Shown: positions 17,532-25,713 of the stretch, in pieces
Numbering within the stretch: position 1 is the stretch's first letter
Layout of the letters: each line of letters begins with the position of its first letter
Position numbers and translations under genes: made by a program
Notes under the pieces: model-generated
Told to the model about the DNA's origin: nothing
The model's input: only the letters and a program-made list of their open reading frames with translations
The model's database searches: none
NCBI GenBank assembly: GCA_964481145.1
Contig: CAYZTA010000025.1
Location: forward strand, 1-64,000
Origin: Sandaracinus sp964481145
Lineage (GTDB): Bacteria > Myxococcota_A > Polyangia > Polyangiales > Sandaracinaceae
Length of the DNA stretch: 64,000 bases
Direction: 5' to 3'

Positions 17532-18824
17532 TCATGCCGCACCCGCAGCGAGGATGCTCATCGCAAGCAGACCGTTATAGATGAGATGAGCGATACAAGG
17601 CACCAGCGTGGTGCGAAATCCCGCGCGAAGCACAGCAAAACCAAGTCCCGCCATCATGACGGACATCACTCCGCCCCAGTTCCCCCAATCCTGCGGAAGG
17701 TGTGCCGCCACAAAGACCCCGGTGGAGCCGAAGATCGCCAGCCCGTCTCGCCACCCCAGCCCATCGTGCCCTCGGCCGCGCAAGGCTCCAAACACGAAAC
17801 CTCGAAAGAACATCTCCTCCGCGATCGGCGCAAACACGGCGAGCACGGCGATCGAGAGCATCCCGCTCGGCCAACGTACGAACACTTCGATCGGCGCAGT
17901 TCCTTCGCTTGGGATCTGACGCAAGAACAACTGCGCCCACACGAAGAGTCCGAATCCGGCCAATGGCGCGATGACCAAGCCCAATATCGTCCAACGTCGT
18001 GAGCCCCCAGAGACCATCCCGAGCGCAGACAATCGAGTCGTGACATTTCCTCCGCTCACGAACGCACAGGCCACTCCAACCTGCGTCAATGCGAGGGCGA
18101 CGCCCGAACCAAACGCAACACTCGGCCCGCGCGCTCCTCCGAATGCGAACGCCATTCCCACGAGCAACACACAACCCAGTCCACCCGCGAGGCGCATCGC
18201 ATCCTTGCTCGACGATAAGGCCCTCGACGTTTCAACGGTGCGCGGCACCCATGCGAAGGCAAGTACCCACCCGATCGACAACGCAAGCACCCCCATCACG
18301 AGGGCGAGATCGATGTCTTCGAGCCGACGCCTCGCGAGAACTCGGACGCGAAGAGGAACCTCGATGACCGCCACCTCCCGCGTACGAAGAAGAACGTCCA
18401 CCGCCACGATCAAATGGCTCGTGTCGACCGAGAGCGAATCGACGCTCGCAAAAGTCACACACGACCCGTATTCATTGCGGGCCGCCCCCGCGAGCATCCG
18501 AGAATCCACCGGCACGGCGAACATCGGCTCCTCGAGATCAGTGCGAACGAGAGTCAGCTCCACGATGTTCGACCAGGTGCTCGGCTCCATCGCATCCGCT
18601 GAACAGAGCTCGAAGGTGACCGCCTGACCGCGCGCAAGCCTCGCTTCGAGCAGTCGAGCCCTCCCCCCTACCCCTCGCCTTTCGAGCGTCGTCCAGTCGC
18701 TGGCGGTCTCCAGTTCGTCCTCTTCGAGGATCGAAATTCGCGCCATTCCAACACCGAGCGCAACGGTTATCAAACACGATAGCGCACCCAGCGTGACTGC
18801 GATCTCCTTCGACACCCCATCCAT
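17532..18824 (-). CDS. CPBP-family glutamic intramembrane protease
   Basis: 430 residues. The C-terminal half carries the CPBP (CAAX protease and bacteriocin-processing) signature: APIAEEMFFRG with the catalytic Glu pair and Arg, a following FVAAHLPQ histidine, and HLIYN near the end. Eight or so membrane segments are present. The N-terminal ~170 residues are unusual for the family: one anchor helix and a soluble, beta-rich domain facing the periplasm (about 35-165). The family includes prenyl-protein-type proteases and bacteriocin self-immunity proteins; the substrate is unknown. The soluble front domain may sense or bind the target. Confidence 0.85.
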   Translation of the reverse strand: MDGVSKEIAVTLGALSCLITVALGVGMARISILEEDELETASDWTTLERRGVGGRARLLEARLARGQAVTFELCSADAMEPSTWSNIVELTLVRTDLEEPMFAVPVDSRMLAGAARNEYGSCVTFASVDSLSVDTSHLIVAVDVLLRTREVAVIEVPLRVRVLARRRLEDIDLALVMGVLALSIGWVLAFAWVPRTVETSRALSSSKDAMRLAGGLGCVLLVGMAFAFGGARGPSVAFGSGVALALTQVGVACAFVSGGNVTTRLSALGMVSGGSRRWTILGLVIAPLAGFGLFVWAQLFLRQIPSEGTAPIEVFVRWPSGMLSIAVLAVFAPIAEEMFFRGFVFGALRGRGHDGLGWRDGLAIFGSTGVFVAAHLPQDWGNWGGVMSVMMAGLGFAVLRAGFRTTLVPCIAHLIYNGLLAMSILAAGAA

Positions 18825-18840
18825 CGTATCGCGCTGATCC

Positions 18841-19053
18841 CCAGGCTGGCACGATTTTGATCCGCCTCAATTCGATCTGAAGGTACTCCATACGATCCAT
18901 TGCCTCTGGGTCCATCCCCCCAAAATCGAATGATTTGGCCACGTCTCGGATCATGGATGAAAATTCTTCAAAACCAGGATCATGAGTGATCCCGCGAGGA
19001 TCAACATCGAATCTCGAGTCATCTATGACAATGCATGAATATACGTTGCACGT
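18841..19053 (-). pseudogene. Decayed protein-coding fragment, lower GC than neighbours
   Basis: A minus-strand frame here reads like natural protein (CIVIDDSRFDVDPRGITHD, then PGFEEFSSMIRDVAKSFDFG, then MDRMEYLQIELRRIKIVPAW) yet has no clear start, no stop at a sensible place, and A/T-rich third positions, unlike all neighbouring genes. It most likely is the remnant of a transferred gene. The family was not recognised. It sits between the CPBP protease gene and the small ORF at 19096. Confidence 0.3.
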
Positions 19054-19095
19054 CAGTGCTTGTCTCTTCGTCGATCCTCCGGTAGATCGCTTCTT

Positions 19096-19368
19096 ATGCG
19101 AATCAGCAACTCGTTCTCCGAAGGCGAAATCCAGGTCATGGACTTCATCCTCTCGACCTTGCTCCGCGGTGGGACCCCAACGATGGCCGTCCGAAGCAAA
19201 GATTTCGCATCTTTGTGCCGAAAAGTGCAATCGATGAAGAGCCGCGCGGCAGACGCGAAGTCAGGTCCTCCTGTCAAGCGTGGTGCGCCAGAACATTCCT
19301 CGGTGGGTCTGGTCGAAGCCGAAGAGGCCCTCGATGATTCCTCCGAGGATCTGGCTGACGTCGGTTGA
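19096..19368 (+). CDS. Small conserved-looking protein, unknown function (90 aa)
   Basis: The frame from ATG 19096 has host-like codon use. The first 55 residues (MRISNSFSEGEIQVMDFILS, then TLLRGG, then CRKVQSMKSRA) are predicted helical and look like a folded domain; the rest is an acidic, disordered tail (EAEEALDDSSEDLADVG). It has no signal peptide and no cofactor motif. It could be a small regulator or adaptor. It lies alone, 145 bp before pyrC. Confidence 0.55.
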   Translation: MRISNSFSEGEIQVMDFILSTLLRGGTPTMAVRSKDFASLCRKVQSMKSRAADAKSGPPVKRGAPEHSSVGLVEAEEALDDSSEDLADVG

Positions 19369-19513
19369 CCCCCCACGACGGATCGCGCGCGATTCCTCCA
19401 TGTTTCACGCGCGATCGTCCATCTCTGATGGCGATCGAGACACGTATCAACATAAATACGCCGCCTCATCGCCATCTTGACGATTGGCGACGCTCGCCAT
19501 AAACGCGCGGTCC

Positions 19514-20830
19514 ATGTCCGCTCGTGTGACCTCCTCCGCTTCGAACCCTGCGACTGTCCTTTCAGGTGGGCGGGTGCTCGATCTGAGCCAGGCGCACGAC
19601 GGGATCGCCGATCTGGTGATCGAAGATGGCGTGATCACACGCCTTGGACCGGGCGCTGGCGATTCCCTCCACGGAGAGTCCGTACGACGGATGGATTGCC
19701 GTGGGCATTGGGTCGTGCCGGGTTTCATCGATTTGCATGTGCACTTCCGCGAGCCCGGTCAGGAATACAAGGAGGACATCGCCTCGGGGCTGCGGGCCGC
19801 GACAGCGGGTGGGTTCACTGCGGTCTGTGCGATGCCAAACACACGCCCCGTCAACGACACACGCGCGATCACCGAGCAAATGGTGGCTCGCGGCCGTGAA
19901 TGTGGCGGGCCTCGACTCTTTCCGTTCGGCGCGGTGACGATGGGCTCACGGGGTGAGCAGCTCACTGAGATGGCGGACATGAAAGACGCTGGCGCCATCG
20001 GTGTCAGCGATGACGGCGTCTGCGTGATGAACGCCGCGATCATGCGCCGCGCCCTCGAATACGCCGCCACATTCGATCTCCTCGTCTCTCAGCATTGTGA
20101 AGATCACCACCTGACCGCTGGCGCGCAGATGCATGAAGGTGCCATCGCCACGAAGCTCGGGCTCCGCGGCTGGCCGCGCGAGGCGGAAGACGTGATTGTG
20201 GCTCGTGATTTAATCCTCAATCAGCGTGCGAAGGCTCGTTATCACGTCGCCCATATCTCGACCCAAGGCGCAGCCGCGCTGGTCCGCGAAGGCAAAGCGC
20301 GAGGACAACGGGTCACGTGTGAAGTCACGCCACACCATTTGCTGCTGACCGACCGCGAAGTGCTCGGCTATCGCACGTCCTGCAAAGTGAACCCGCCGCT
20401 CCGGGAAGAAGAAGACGTCGAGGCGATGATCGAAGCCTTGCGCGATGGCACGATCGACTGCATCGCGACGGATCACGCCCCCCACAGCTCGCTCGAAAAA
20501 GATTGCGAATTCGCGGCAGCATCCCCAGGTCTCATCGGGCTCGAGACAACGATTCCTCTCTTGCTCGGGCTCGTCCGGAGAGAAAAGCTGAGTGCAATGA
20601 GGCTCATCGAAACCCTCACGATGGGACCTGCTCGCGTTGGAAAAATCGATGGCGGAAGTTTGCGCGTGGGAGCGCGGGCTGACATTGCGATCATCGATCC
20701 CGAGATTTCATGGACTGTGGACCGTGACACATTGCGATCCAAATCCACGAACACGCCGTGGCTCGGCAAAGAGATGCGCGGCGCATGCGTGATGACCCTG
20801 ACGAGGGGAGAGGTGGTCTTCGAGCGATGA
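19514..20830 (+). CDS. pyrC: Dihydroorotase
   Basis: 438 residues from ATG 19514; a TTG further upstream is less likely. It catalyses ring closure of N-carbamoyl-aspartate to dihydroorotate in pyrimidine synthesis. The amidohydrolase metal motif HVH (H75, H77 within DLHVHFREPGQEYKED) marks a type I dihydroorotase; a central AHISTQGAAALV and the late DHAPHSSLEK (with catalytic Asp) complete the set. Its stop overlaps the start of carA (ATGATGA), so the two pyrimidine enzymes are coupled. No attenuator is evident upstream. Confidence 0.95.
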   Translation: MSARVTSSASNPATVLSGGRVLDLSQAHDGIADLVIEDGVITRLGPGAGDSLHGESVRRMDCRGHWVVPGFIDLHVHFREPGQEYKEDIASGLRAATAGGFTAVCAMPNTRPVNDTRAITEQMVARGRECGGPRLFPFGAVTMGSRGEQLTEMADMKDAGAIGVSDDGVCVMNAAIMRRALEYAATFDLLVSQHCEDHHLTAGAQMHEGAIATKLGLRGWPREAEDVIVARDLILNQRAKARYHVAHISTQGAAALVREGKARGQRVTCEVTPHHLLLTDREVLGYRTSCKVNPPLREEEDVEAMIEALRDGTIDCIATDHAPHSSLEKDCEFAAASPGLIGLETTIPLLLGLVRREKLSAMRLIETLTMGPARVGKIDGGSLRVGARADIAIIDPEISWTVDRDTLRSKSTNTPWLGKEMRGACVMTLTRGEVVFER

Positions 20831-21951
20831 TGCGAAGAAATGCACGAAAAGCTTGGCTCGCACTGGCGGACGGCACGGTCTTCGAGGGTGCCGCGATCGG
20901 AGCGGACGGCGAAACGCTCGGCGAGGCCGTGTTCACGACCGGAATGACTGGATATCAGGAAGTCCTCACGGACCCCTCTTATGCCGGACAAATCGTGGTG
21001 ATGACCGCCCCGGAAATCGGAAATACCGGCGCGAACACCGAAGACGAAGAGGGAAGCAAACCGTGGGTGGCGGGGTTCGTCATGCACGAGCTCTCGCGCA
21101 TCTCGAGCAACTGGCGAAGCACCGAAACACTCGATGCGTATCTCGCCCGAAACGGCATCGTCGCCATTGATGCAGTCGATACGCGCGCTCTGACTCGGCA
21201 CATTCGAGACCATGGGGCACAAACGGCAGCCATTGGGACGAGCGCTCCCGAAGCATTGATCGCACGCGCGAAGGCTGCGCCGCCGATGGCAGGGCAAGAC
21301 CTCACGGGGCTCGTCACCACACGAGAACGCTATGTATGGACCCAAGGCTCAGGCGCCTGGGCGGAGGCCGAGGCCCAACCTCGTCACCATGTCGTCGCGA
21401 TCGATTTTGGCATGAAGCAGAACATCTTGCGATGCTTGGTCGATCACGGATGTCGCGTCACGGTCGTGCCAGGAACGACCACGGCCAAAGAAATCCTCGA
21501 GCTCCGCCCCGACGGCGTCTTCGTTTCGAACGGCCCTGGAGATCCTGCAGCCGTCACCCACGGAATCGCGACGGTACGTGAGCTCATTGGGAACAAGCCG
21601 CTCTTTGGCATTTGCCTCGGCCACCAGATGCTCGCGCTCGCGCTCGGCGGCTCGACCTACAAGATGAAATTCGGCCACCGTGGTCTCAATCATCCAGTCA
21701 AAGATCTGCGCACCGGAAAAATCGAAATCACCACGCAAAACCATGGCTTTGCTGTGGATGTCGATTCGATCTCGAGCACCTGCGAGGTGACCCACGTTCA
21801 CTTGAACGATGGCACCTGCATGGGCCTCGAACACCGAAAATTCCATGCATTTTCGGTGCAATATCACCCCGAAGCGAGCGCTGGACCCCACGATGCGCGC
21901 TATCTCTTCCGCCGCTTCGTCGAGAAGATGGACAGCGCGAAGAGCCATTAA
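20827..21951 (+). CDS. carA: Carbamoyl-phosphate synthase small (glutaminase) subunit
   Basis: 374 residues. It hydrolyses glutamine and feeds ammonia to CarB for carbamoyl phosphate, used by pyrimidine and arginine pathways. The N-terminal CPSase_sm domain (GTVFEGAAIGADGETLGEAV) is followed by a class I glutamine amidotransferase domain with nucleophile Cys263 in FGICLGHQ and the His/Glu of FSVQYHPEAS. Two ATG codons in tandem at 20827 and 20830 overlap the pyrC stop. carB is not in the window. The stop overlaps the stop of the convergent DUF2752 gene. Confidence 0.96.
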   Translation: MMRRNARKAWLALADGTVFEGAAIGADGETLGEAVFTTGMTGYQEVLTDPSYAGQIVVMTAPEIGNTGANTEDEEGSKPWVAGFVMHELSRISSNWRSTETLDAYLARNGIVAIDAVDTRALTRHIRDHGAQTAAIGTSAPEALIARAKAAPPMAGQDLTGLVTTRERYVWTQGSGAWAEAEAQPRHHVVAIDFGMKQNILRCLVDHGCRVTVVPGTTTAKEILELRPDGVFVSNGPGDPAAVTHGIATVRELIGNKPLFGICLGHQMLALALGGSTYKMKFGHRGLNHPVKDLRTGKIEITTQNHGFAVDVDSISSTCEVTHVHLNDGTCMGLEHRKFHAFSVQYHPEASAGPHDARYLFRRFVEKMDSAKSH

Positions 21952-22394
21952 AAGACGGCGCCGAACACCTTCCCAAGGACGCCGTGGGCTGGATCGACGG
22001 GGTCGGGCAGACCACCCAAGAGGCCGCCCAGGCGCGCGAAGTAGAGTCCGAAGAACACAATCGCGATCGCAATCCAGACAAGTTGCGGGATGCGCACGAA
22101 GACCTTGTGCTTTGGGATCCAACCGAGCTCTTCGAGGATGGGTTTGCCGAGCACCCAACCGACGAGCGGCGCCATGAGCGGCGCGAGCGGGTGAAAGTGA
22201 AGCACGGCCTCGAAATCCAACGTGAGCAACGCAAGCGTCGCACGGGTAAGACCACAACCGGGACACGGCACTCCGAAAAGAACCCGTGTCGGACAAAGCG
22301 GAAAATCAATCGCTGCGATCGCGAACAACATCAAGAGCGGCAACGATGCGTCGAACACACGACGCATCGTGCTCTGCTCCTCGATCGCGCTCAC
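21948..22394 (-). CDS. DUF2752 membrane protein
   Basis: 148 residues with three or four membrane segments and the DUF2752 hallmark PCPGCGLTRA near residue 43, in which a CxxCG pair sits at the membrane face. Function is unknown in the family. It starts with GTG directly after the stop of the DUF4234 gene and is thus coupled to it. An internal ATG nine codons later is an alternative start. Confidence 0.75.
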   Translation of the reverse strand: MSAIEEQSTMRRVFDASLPLLMLFAIAAIDFPLCPTRVLFGVPCPGCGLTRATLALLTLDFEAVLHFHPLAPLMAPLVGWVLGKPILEELGWIPKHKVFVRIPQLVWIAIAIVFFGLYFARLGGLLGGLPDPVDPAHGVLGKVFGAVF

Positions 22395-22751
22395 TCAGAA
22401 GTTCGTCGGCGGCCCACCGCCACCTTGCCAGACTGAGTTCAGATCCTCTTGGATCTTCGACCAGCCGAAACCGCAAAGAAAAAGGAAGATGAGATAATTC
22501 ACCCAATTGTTCTCAGCGTTCGGAACACCTGCGCGCTGACGAGCTTCTTGAATATAGCCGCCCAAACGCATCAGCGCGTACGGTGCGCATACCCACGCGA
22601 TCAACAGCTCGACGATGGGATTGATGTCGTCACGGCCAAGGTAGTTCTTGAGCTCGTTGAACATCGTATAGAAATAATAAATCGGGCCGACACCACAGGT
22701 GAAGATCGCCACCAGCCACACCGTCATCGGATTCCGGACTTCCCCCTTCAT
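22395..22751 (-). CDS. DUF4234 membrane protein
   Basis: 118 residues. ATG 22751 is preceded by AGGAGG, which rejects the longer upstream frame. The sequence shows the DUF4234 pattern: RNPMTVWLVAIFTCGVGPIYYFY at the N-terminus, a second hydrophobic segment and a final WVNYLIFLFLCGFGWSKIQEDLN. Two to three membrane spans. The family has no known function. It lies 76 bp downstream of lysA and directly upstream of the DUF2752 gene. Confidence 0.75.
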   Translation of the reverse strand: MKGEVRNPMTVWLVAIFTCGVGPIYYFYTMFNELKNYLGRDDINPIVELLIAWVCAPYALMRLGGYIQEARQRAGVPNAENNWVNYLIFLFLCGFGWSKIQEDLNSVWQGGGGPPTNF

Positions 22752-22827
22752 CACCCCTCCTGGTTCTTCGAAAGCGCTCGGAGAATACTCCGTGCTCGAG
22801 TGGGAGAGCAATGATCGAACGGTTGGA

Positions 22828-24072
22828 TCAACCGAGTTCCGAAAACAGCTCTTCGATGCGCTCACGTTCGCGAATCAGCTCGAGCTCACCCCCATCGATG
22901 ATCACTTCGGCGGCCAAGGGCCGCGCGTTGTATCGCATCGCCATGGACGCACCATAGGCGCCCGTATTGCGGATGATCAGGAGGTCGCCTCGTTCGACCT
23001 GCGGAAGAGGGCGATCCAACGCAAAGAAATCACCCGTTTCACACACAGGTCCCACCACATCCGCGGGAGTCTCATCGAAAGAGCGGCGCGACACGGGCTC
23101 GATCACGTGATGCGCGCCGTAAAGAGAAGGACGCACGAGCTCGGTCATCGCCGCATCCACGATCACGAAACGTTTGCCAGCCTGCTCTTTGACGAACAGC
23201 ACACGCGTCAGGAGCACCCCCGCTTCACCCACGAGCGCGCGCCCCGGCTCGACCACCACTTCCAATTCCATCGGGCCAGCTCGATCGATGCCGCGAGAGA
23301 TCGCCTGACCGAAGGCTTCCCATGTCGGAAACCTCGCCTCTTCGTCGCCGTAATGAATCGGCCATCCACCGCCCGCATCGATCCTCTTCACAGGGGCGCC
23401 GGCCTCCGCACATTCCTTCGCGAACGCAGCGGTGATCGCGACGGCATCTTCCATCGCTTCCACGCTCGAAATCTGCGAACCAATATGACACCCCACGCTC
23501 TCGAGCAGGAGTGATTCACTTCGAACGATGCGGGGGAGCAATCGCCGCGCGACTTCGAGCTCGAGACCAAACTTCGTATCGTGCAGCCCCGTCGAGATGT
23601 ACGGGTGAGTGGCCGGGTCGACGTCAGGATTGACTCGAAGTCCGATTCGCGCGCGAACGCCGCGAGACTTCGCCAGCTGCTCGATCACGAAAAGCTCGTC
23701 TTCACTCTCCACGTGAATCGCGCGGATCTCCGCGTCCAGCGCCGATTCCAACTCGCGTTCGCTCTTTCCAACGCCGCTGAATACGATGCGTTCAGCAGGG
23801 ATTCCCGAACGGAGCGCCCAGTAGAGCTCACCTCCCGAAACGACATCCGCTCCCGCGCCCAACATCGCCAGACGGCGCACGATGGCCGGATGACCATTGG
23901 CCTTCATCGCATAGCAAATGAGATGCTTTCGCGCGGAGAGCGCGGCCTCGATGCGCGCATATGCGGAGCGTATCGACGCAGCAGAATACACATGGGTCGG
24001 CGTCCCAACATCATCGGCAATGCGAGAGAACGAAATCCCCTCCAGCGTGAGCTCTTCTCGATGACTCTTCAT
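22828..24072 (-). CDS. lysA: Diaminopimelate decarboxylase
   Basis: 414 residues. The enzyme decarboxylates meso-diaminopimelate to lysine, the last step of lysine synthesis. PLP lysine K57 lies in the CYAMKANGH motif; ESVGCHIGSQI, DAGGGWPIHYG and EPGRALVG bind the phosphate and dimer partner; CETGDFFA supplies the active-site cysteine and GAYGASM the C-terminal motif. It begins nine bases after argH; an 11-bp palindrome GAAACTGTTTC spans that gap. Together they form an amino-acid biosynthesis operon with two small membrane proteins downstream. Confidence 0.95.
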   Translation of the reverse strand: MKSHREELTLEGISFSRIADDVGTPTHVYSAASIRSAYARIEAALSARKHLICYAMKANGHPAIVRRLAMLGAGADVVSGGELYWALRSGIPAERIVFSGVGKSERELESALDAEIRAIHVESEDELFVIEQLAKSRGVRARIGLRVNPDVDPATHPYISTGLHDTKFGLELEVARRLLPRIVRSESLLLESVGCHIGSQISSVEAMEDAVAITAAFAKECAEAGAPVKRIDAGGGWPIHYGDEEARFPTWEAFGQAISRGIDRAGPMELEVVVEPGRALVGEAGVLLTRVLFVKEQAGKRFVIVDAAMTELVRPSLYGAHHVIEPVSRRSFDETPADVVGPVCETGDFFALDRPLPQVERGDLLIIRNTGAYGASMAMRYNARPLAAEVIIDGGELELIRERERIEELFSELG

Positions 24073-24081
24073 GAAACTGTT

Positions 24082-25515
24082 TCAGGAAGGACCATTCAAC
24101 GCACCGAGCGATTTGCCCTCGAGCTGAACATCGATGCGCGCCGCCAGCCGCTCTCCGAGCGCAGCGAGTTGCGCCGAAACTTGGGCGCGCGAAGGGCCGC
24201 CCAACACATCGCGACGTTCGATCGAAGTCTCGACCTGAATCGCTTCGAAGATCGACTCATCGAAAGATGAATGCTCGCTCCTGTATTCAGAGATCGAAAG
24301 CTCAGGAAGCGTTCGGTTCGAATCGATGCAGCGTCGCACGAGCCTCCCTGCGACATGGTGCGCCTCCCGGAAAGGGACGCCTCGCGCGGCGAGCCAGTCC
24401 GCGATCTCCGTCGCGGTCGCGAAACCTTGATTGAGCGCGTCCTTCATGCGCGCGGGATGAAAGCGCGCGGTGGCCAGCGCGCCCGCGAGGACATCGAGAC
24501 AATCATCGATGGTATCGAACGCATCGAACGCCGGTCTCTTGTCCTCTTGCATGTCGCGGTTGTAAGCGAGCGAAAGCCCCTTCATCAGCACCAAGAGCGT
24601 CACCAGATCCCCGATCACGCGACCCGATTTGCCACGGACGAGCTCGGCCATGTCGGGATTCTTCTTCTGCGGCATGATCGAGCTGCCCGTCGTGAAGCGA
24701 TCGCTCATCTCGACGAACGCAAACTCTTGCGCGCTCCAGAGCACCAACTCTTCCGCGATCCGCGACAAATGCACCGCGATGATCGAGAGCGCAGAGAGCG
24801 ACTCCAAAAGAAAATCGCGGTCGGCCACCGCATCGATCGAGTTGCGCATGGGACGCTCGAACCCGAGCTCACGCGCTGTTTGTTCGCGATCGATGGGAAA
24901 TGTCGTTCCCGCCAAGGCGGCCGCTCCGAGCGGACTTTCGTTCATTCGTTTCGCGGCGTCATCGAGGCGGCCTCGATCACGCTCGAGCATCTCACACCAC
25001 GCCAAGAGATGATGTGCGAGGCGCACCGGCTGCGCTCGCTGCAGGTGCGTATATCCCGGCATCGCCACATCGATCGTTCCACCCGCGCGGATCGCCAGAA
25101 CAGCAAGCAGCCGATCGATCTTGCGGCCCGTGCGCTCGCACGCTGCACGCGTCCAGAGACGCATGTCGGTCGCCACCTGATCGTTTCGGCTCCGCGCGGT
25201 GTGAAGACGTCCCCCAGCCTCACCGATGCGCTCGGTCAACCGGGCTTCGACGTTCATGTGCACATCTTCGCGATCGGCGCGCCACACCATCTCGCCGCGC
25301 TCGATCTCACCTGCGATGTCGAGCAACCCCTGTTCGATCTTCGTCGCATCGTTTGTGCTGATGATCTTTTTGCTCGCCAACATTCGGACGTGCGCAATCG
25401 AACCGCGGACATCCTCCGCACCGAGTCTCTTGTCGATGTCCACGCTCGCGTTCACGCGCGCTGCCACGGCATCGAGTTCGTCCTCGAACCGACCGCCCCA
25501 AGGTTTTTCCGACAT
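24082..25515 (-). CDS. argH: Argininosuccinate lyase
   Basis: 477 residues from ATG 25515 (MSEKPWGGRFEDELDA), the canonical N-terminus; a longer open frame upstream is rejected. It splits argininosuccinate into arginine and fumarate. The fumarase/aspartase-superfamily signature GSSIMPQKKNPD lies at about 276-287; HTARSRNDQVATDMRL and GYTHLQRAQP are further conserved active-site segments. It is first in an operon with lysA. The Arg-Lys pairing is functionally loose but the genes are clearly co-oriented. Confidence 0.96.
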   Translation of the reverse strand: MSEKPWGGRFEDELDAVAARVNASVDIDKRLGAEDVRGSIAHVRMLASKKIISTNDATKIEQGLLDIAGEIERGEMVWRADREDVHMNVEARLTERIGEAGGRLHTARSRNDQVATDMRLWTRAACERTGRKIDRLLAVLAIRAGGTIDVAMPGYTHLQRAQPVRLAHHLLAWCEMLERDRGRLDDAAKRMNESPLGAAALAGTTFPIDREQTARELGFERPMRNSIDAVADRDFLLESLSALSIIAVHLSRIAEELVLWSAQEFAFVEMSDRFTTGSSIMPQKKNPDMAELVRGKSGRVIGDLVTLLVLMKGLSLAYNRDMQEDKRPAFDAFDTIDDCLDVLAGALATARFHPARMKDALNQGFATATEIADWLAARGVPFREAHHVAGRLVRRCIDSNRTLPELSISEYRSEHSSFDESIFEAIQVETSIERRDVLGGPSRAQVSAQLAALGERLAARIDVQLEGKSLGALNGPS

Positions 25516-25713
25516 TGCGCGGAGGATTGAGCATCGAAACGCACGGTTCAACCGAAAACAACGAGCCCCTCTGCGCCAAGAAGTCCATGAATGTTCATAT
25601 GCGACAATGTGTGCTCTGAGGAGAATGACCGAGATCTCGAGATCACAGTCCACACAGATCGGAGGCAACCTCATTGCCGGCCACCACAGCGCGTGTTACG
25701 AGGCCCCGCCGTG

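Noticed and set aside
24073..24083. Palindrome GAAACTGTTTC between argH and lysA as an operator
   Set aside because: It overlaps the argH stop and abuts the lysA start inside an operon, with no promoter-like elements; an 11-bp palindrome can occur by chance.
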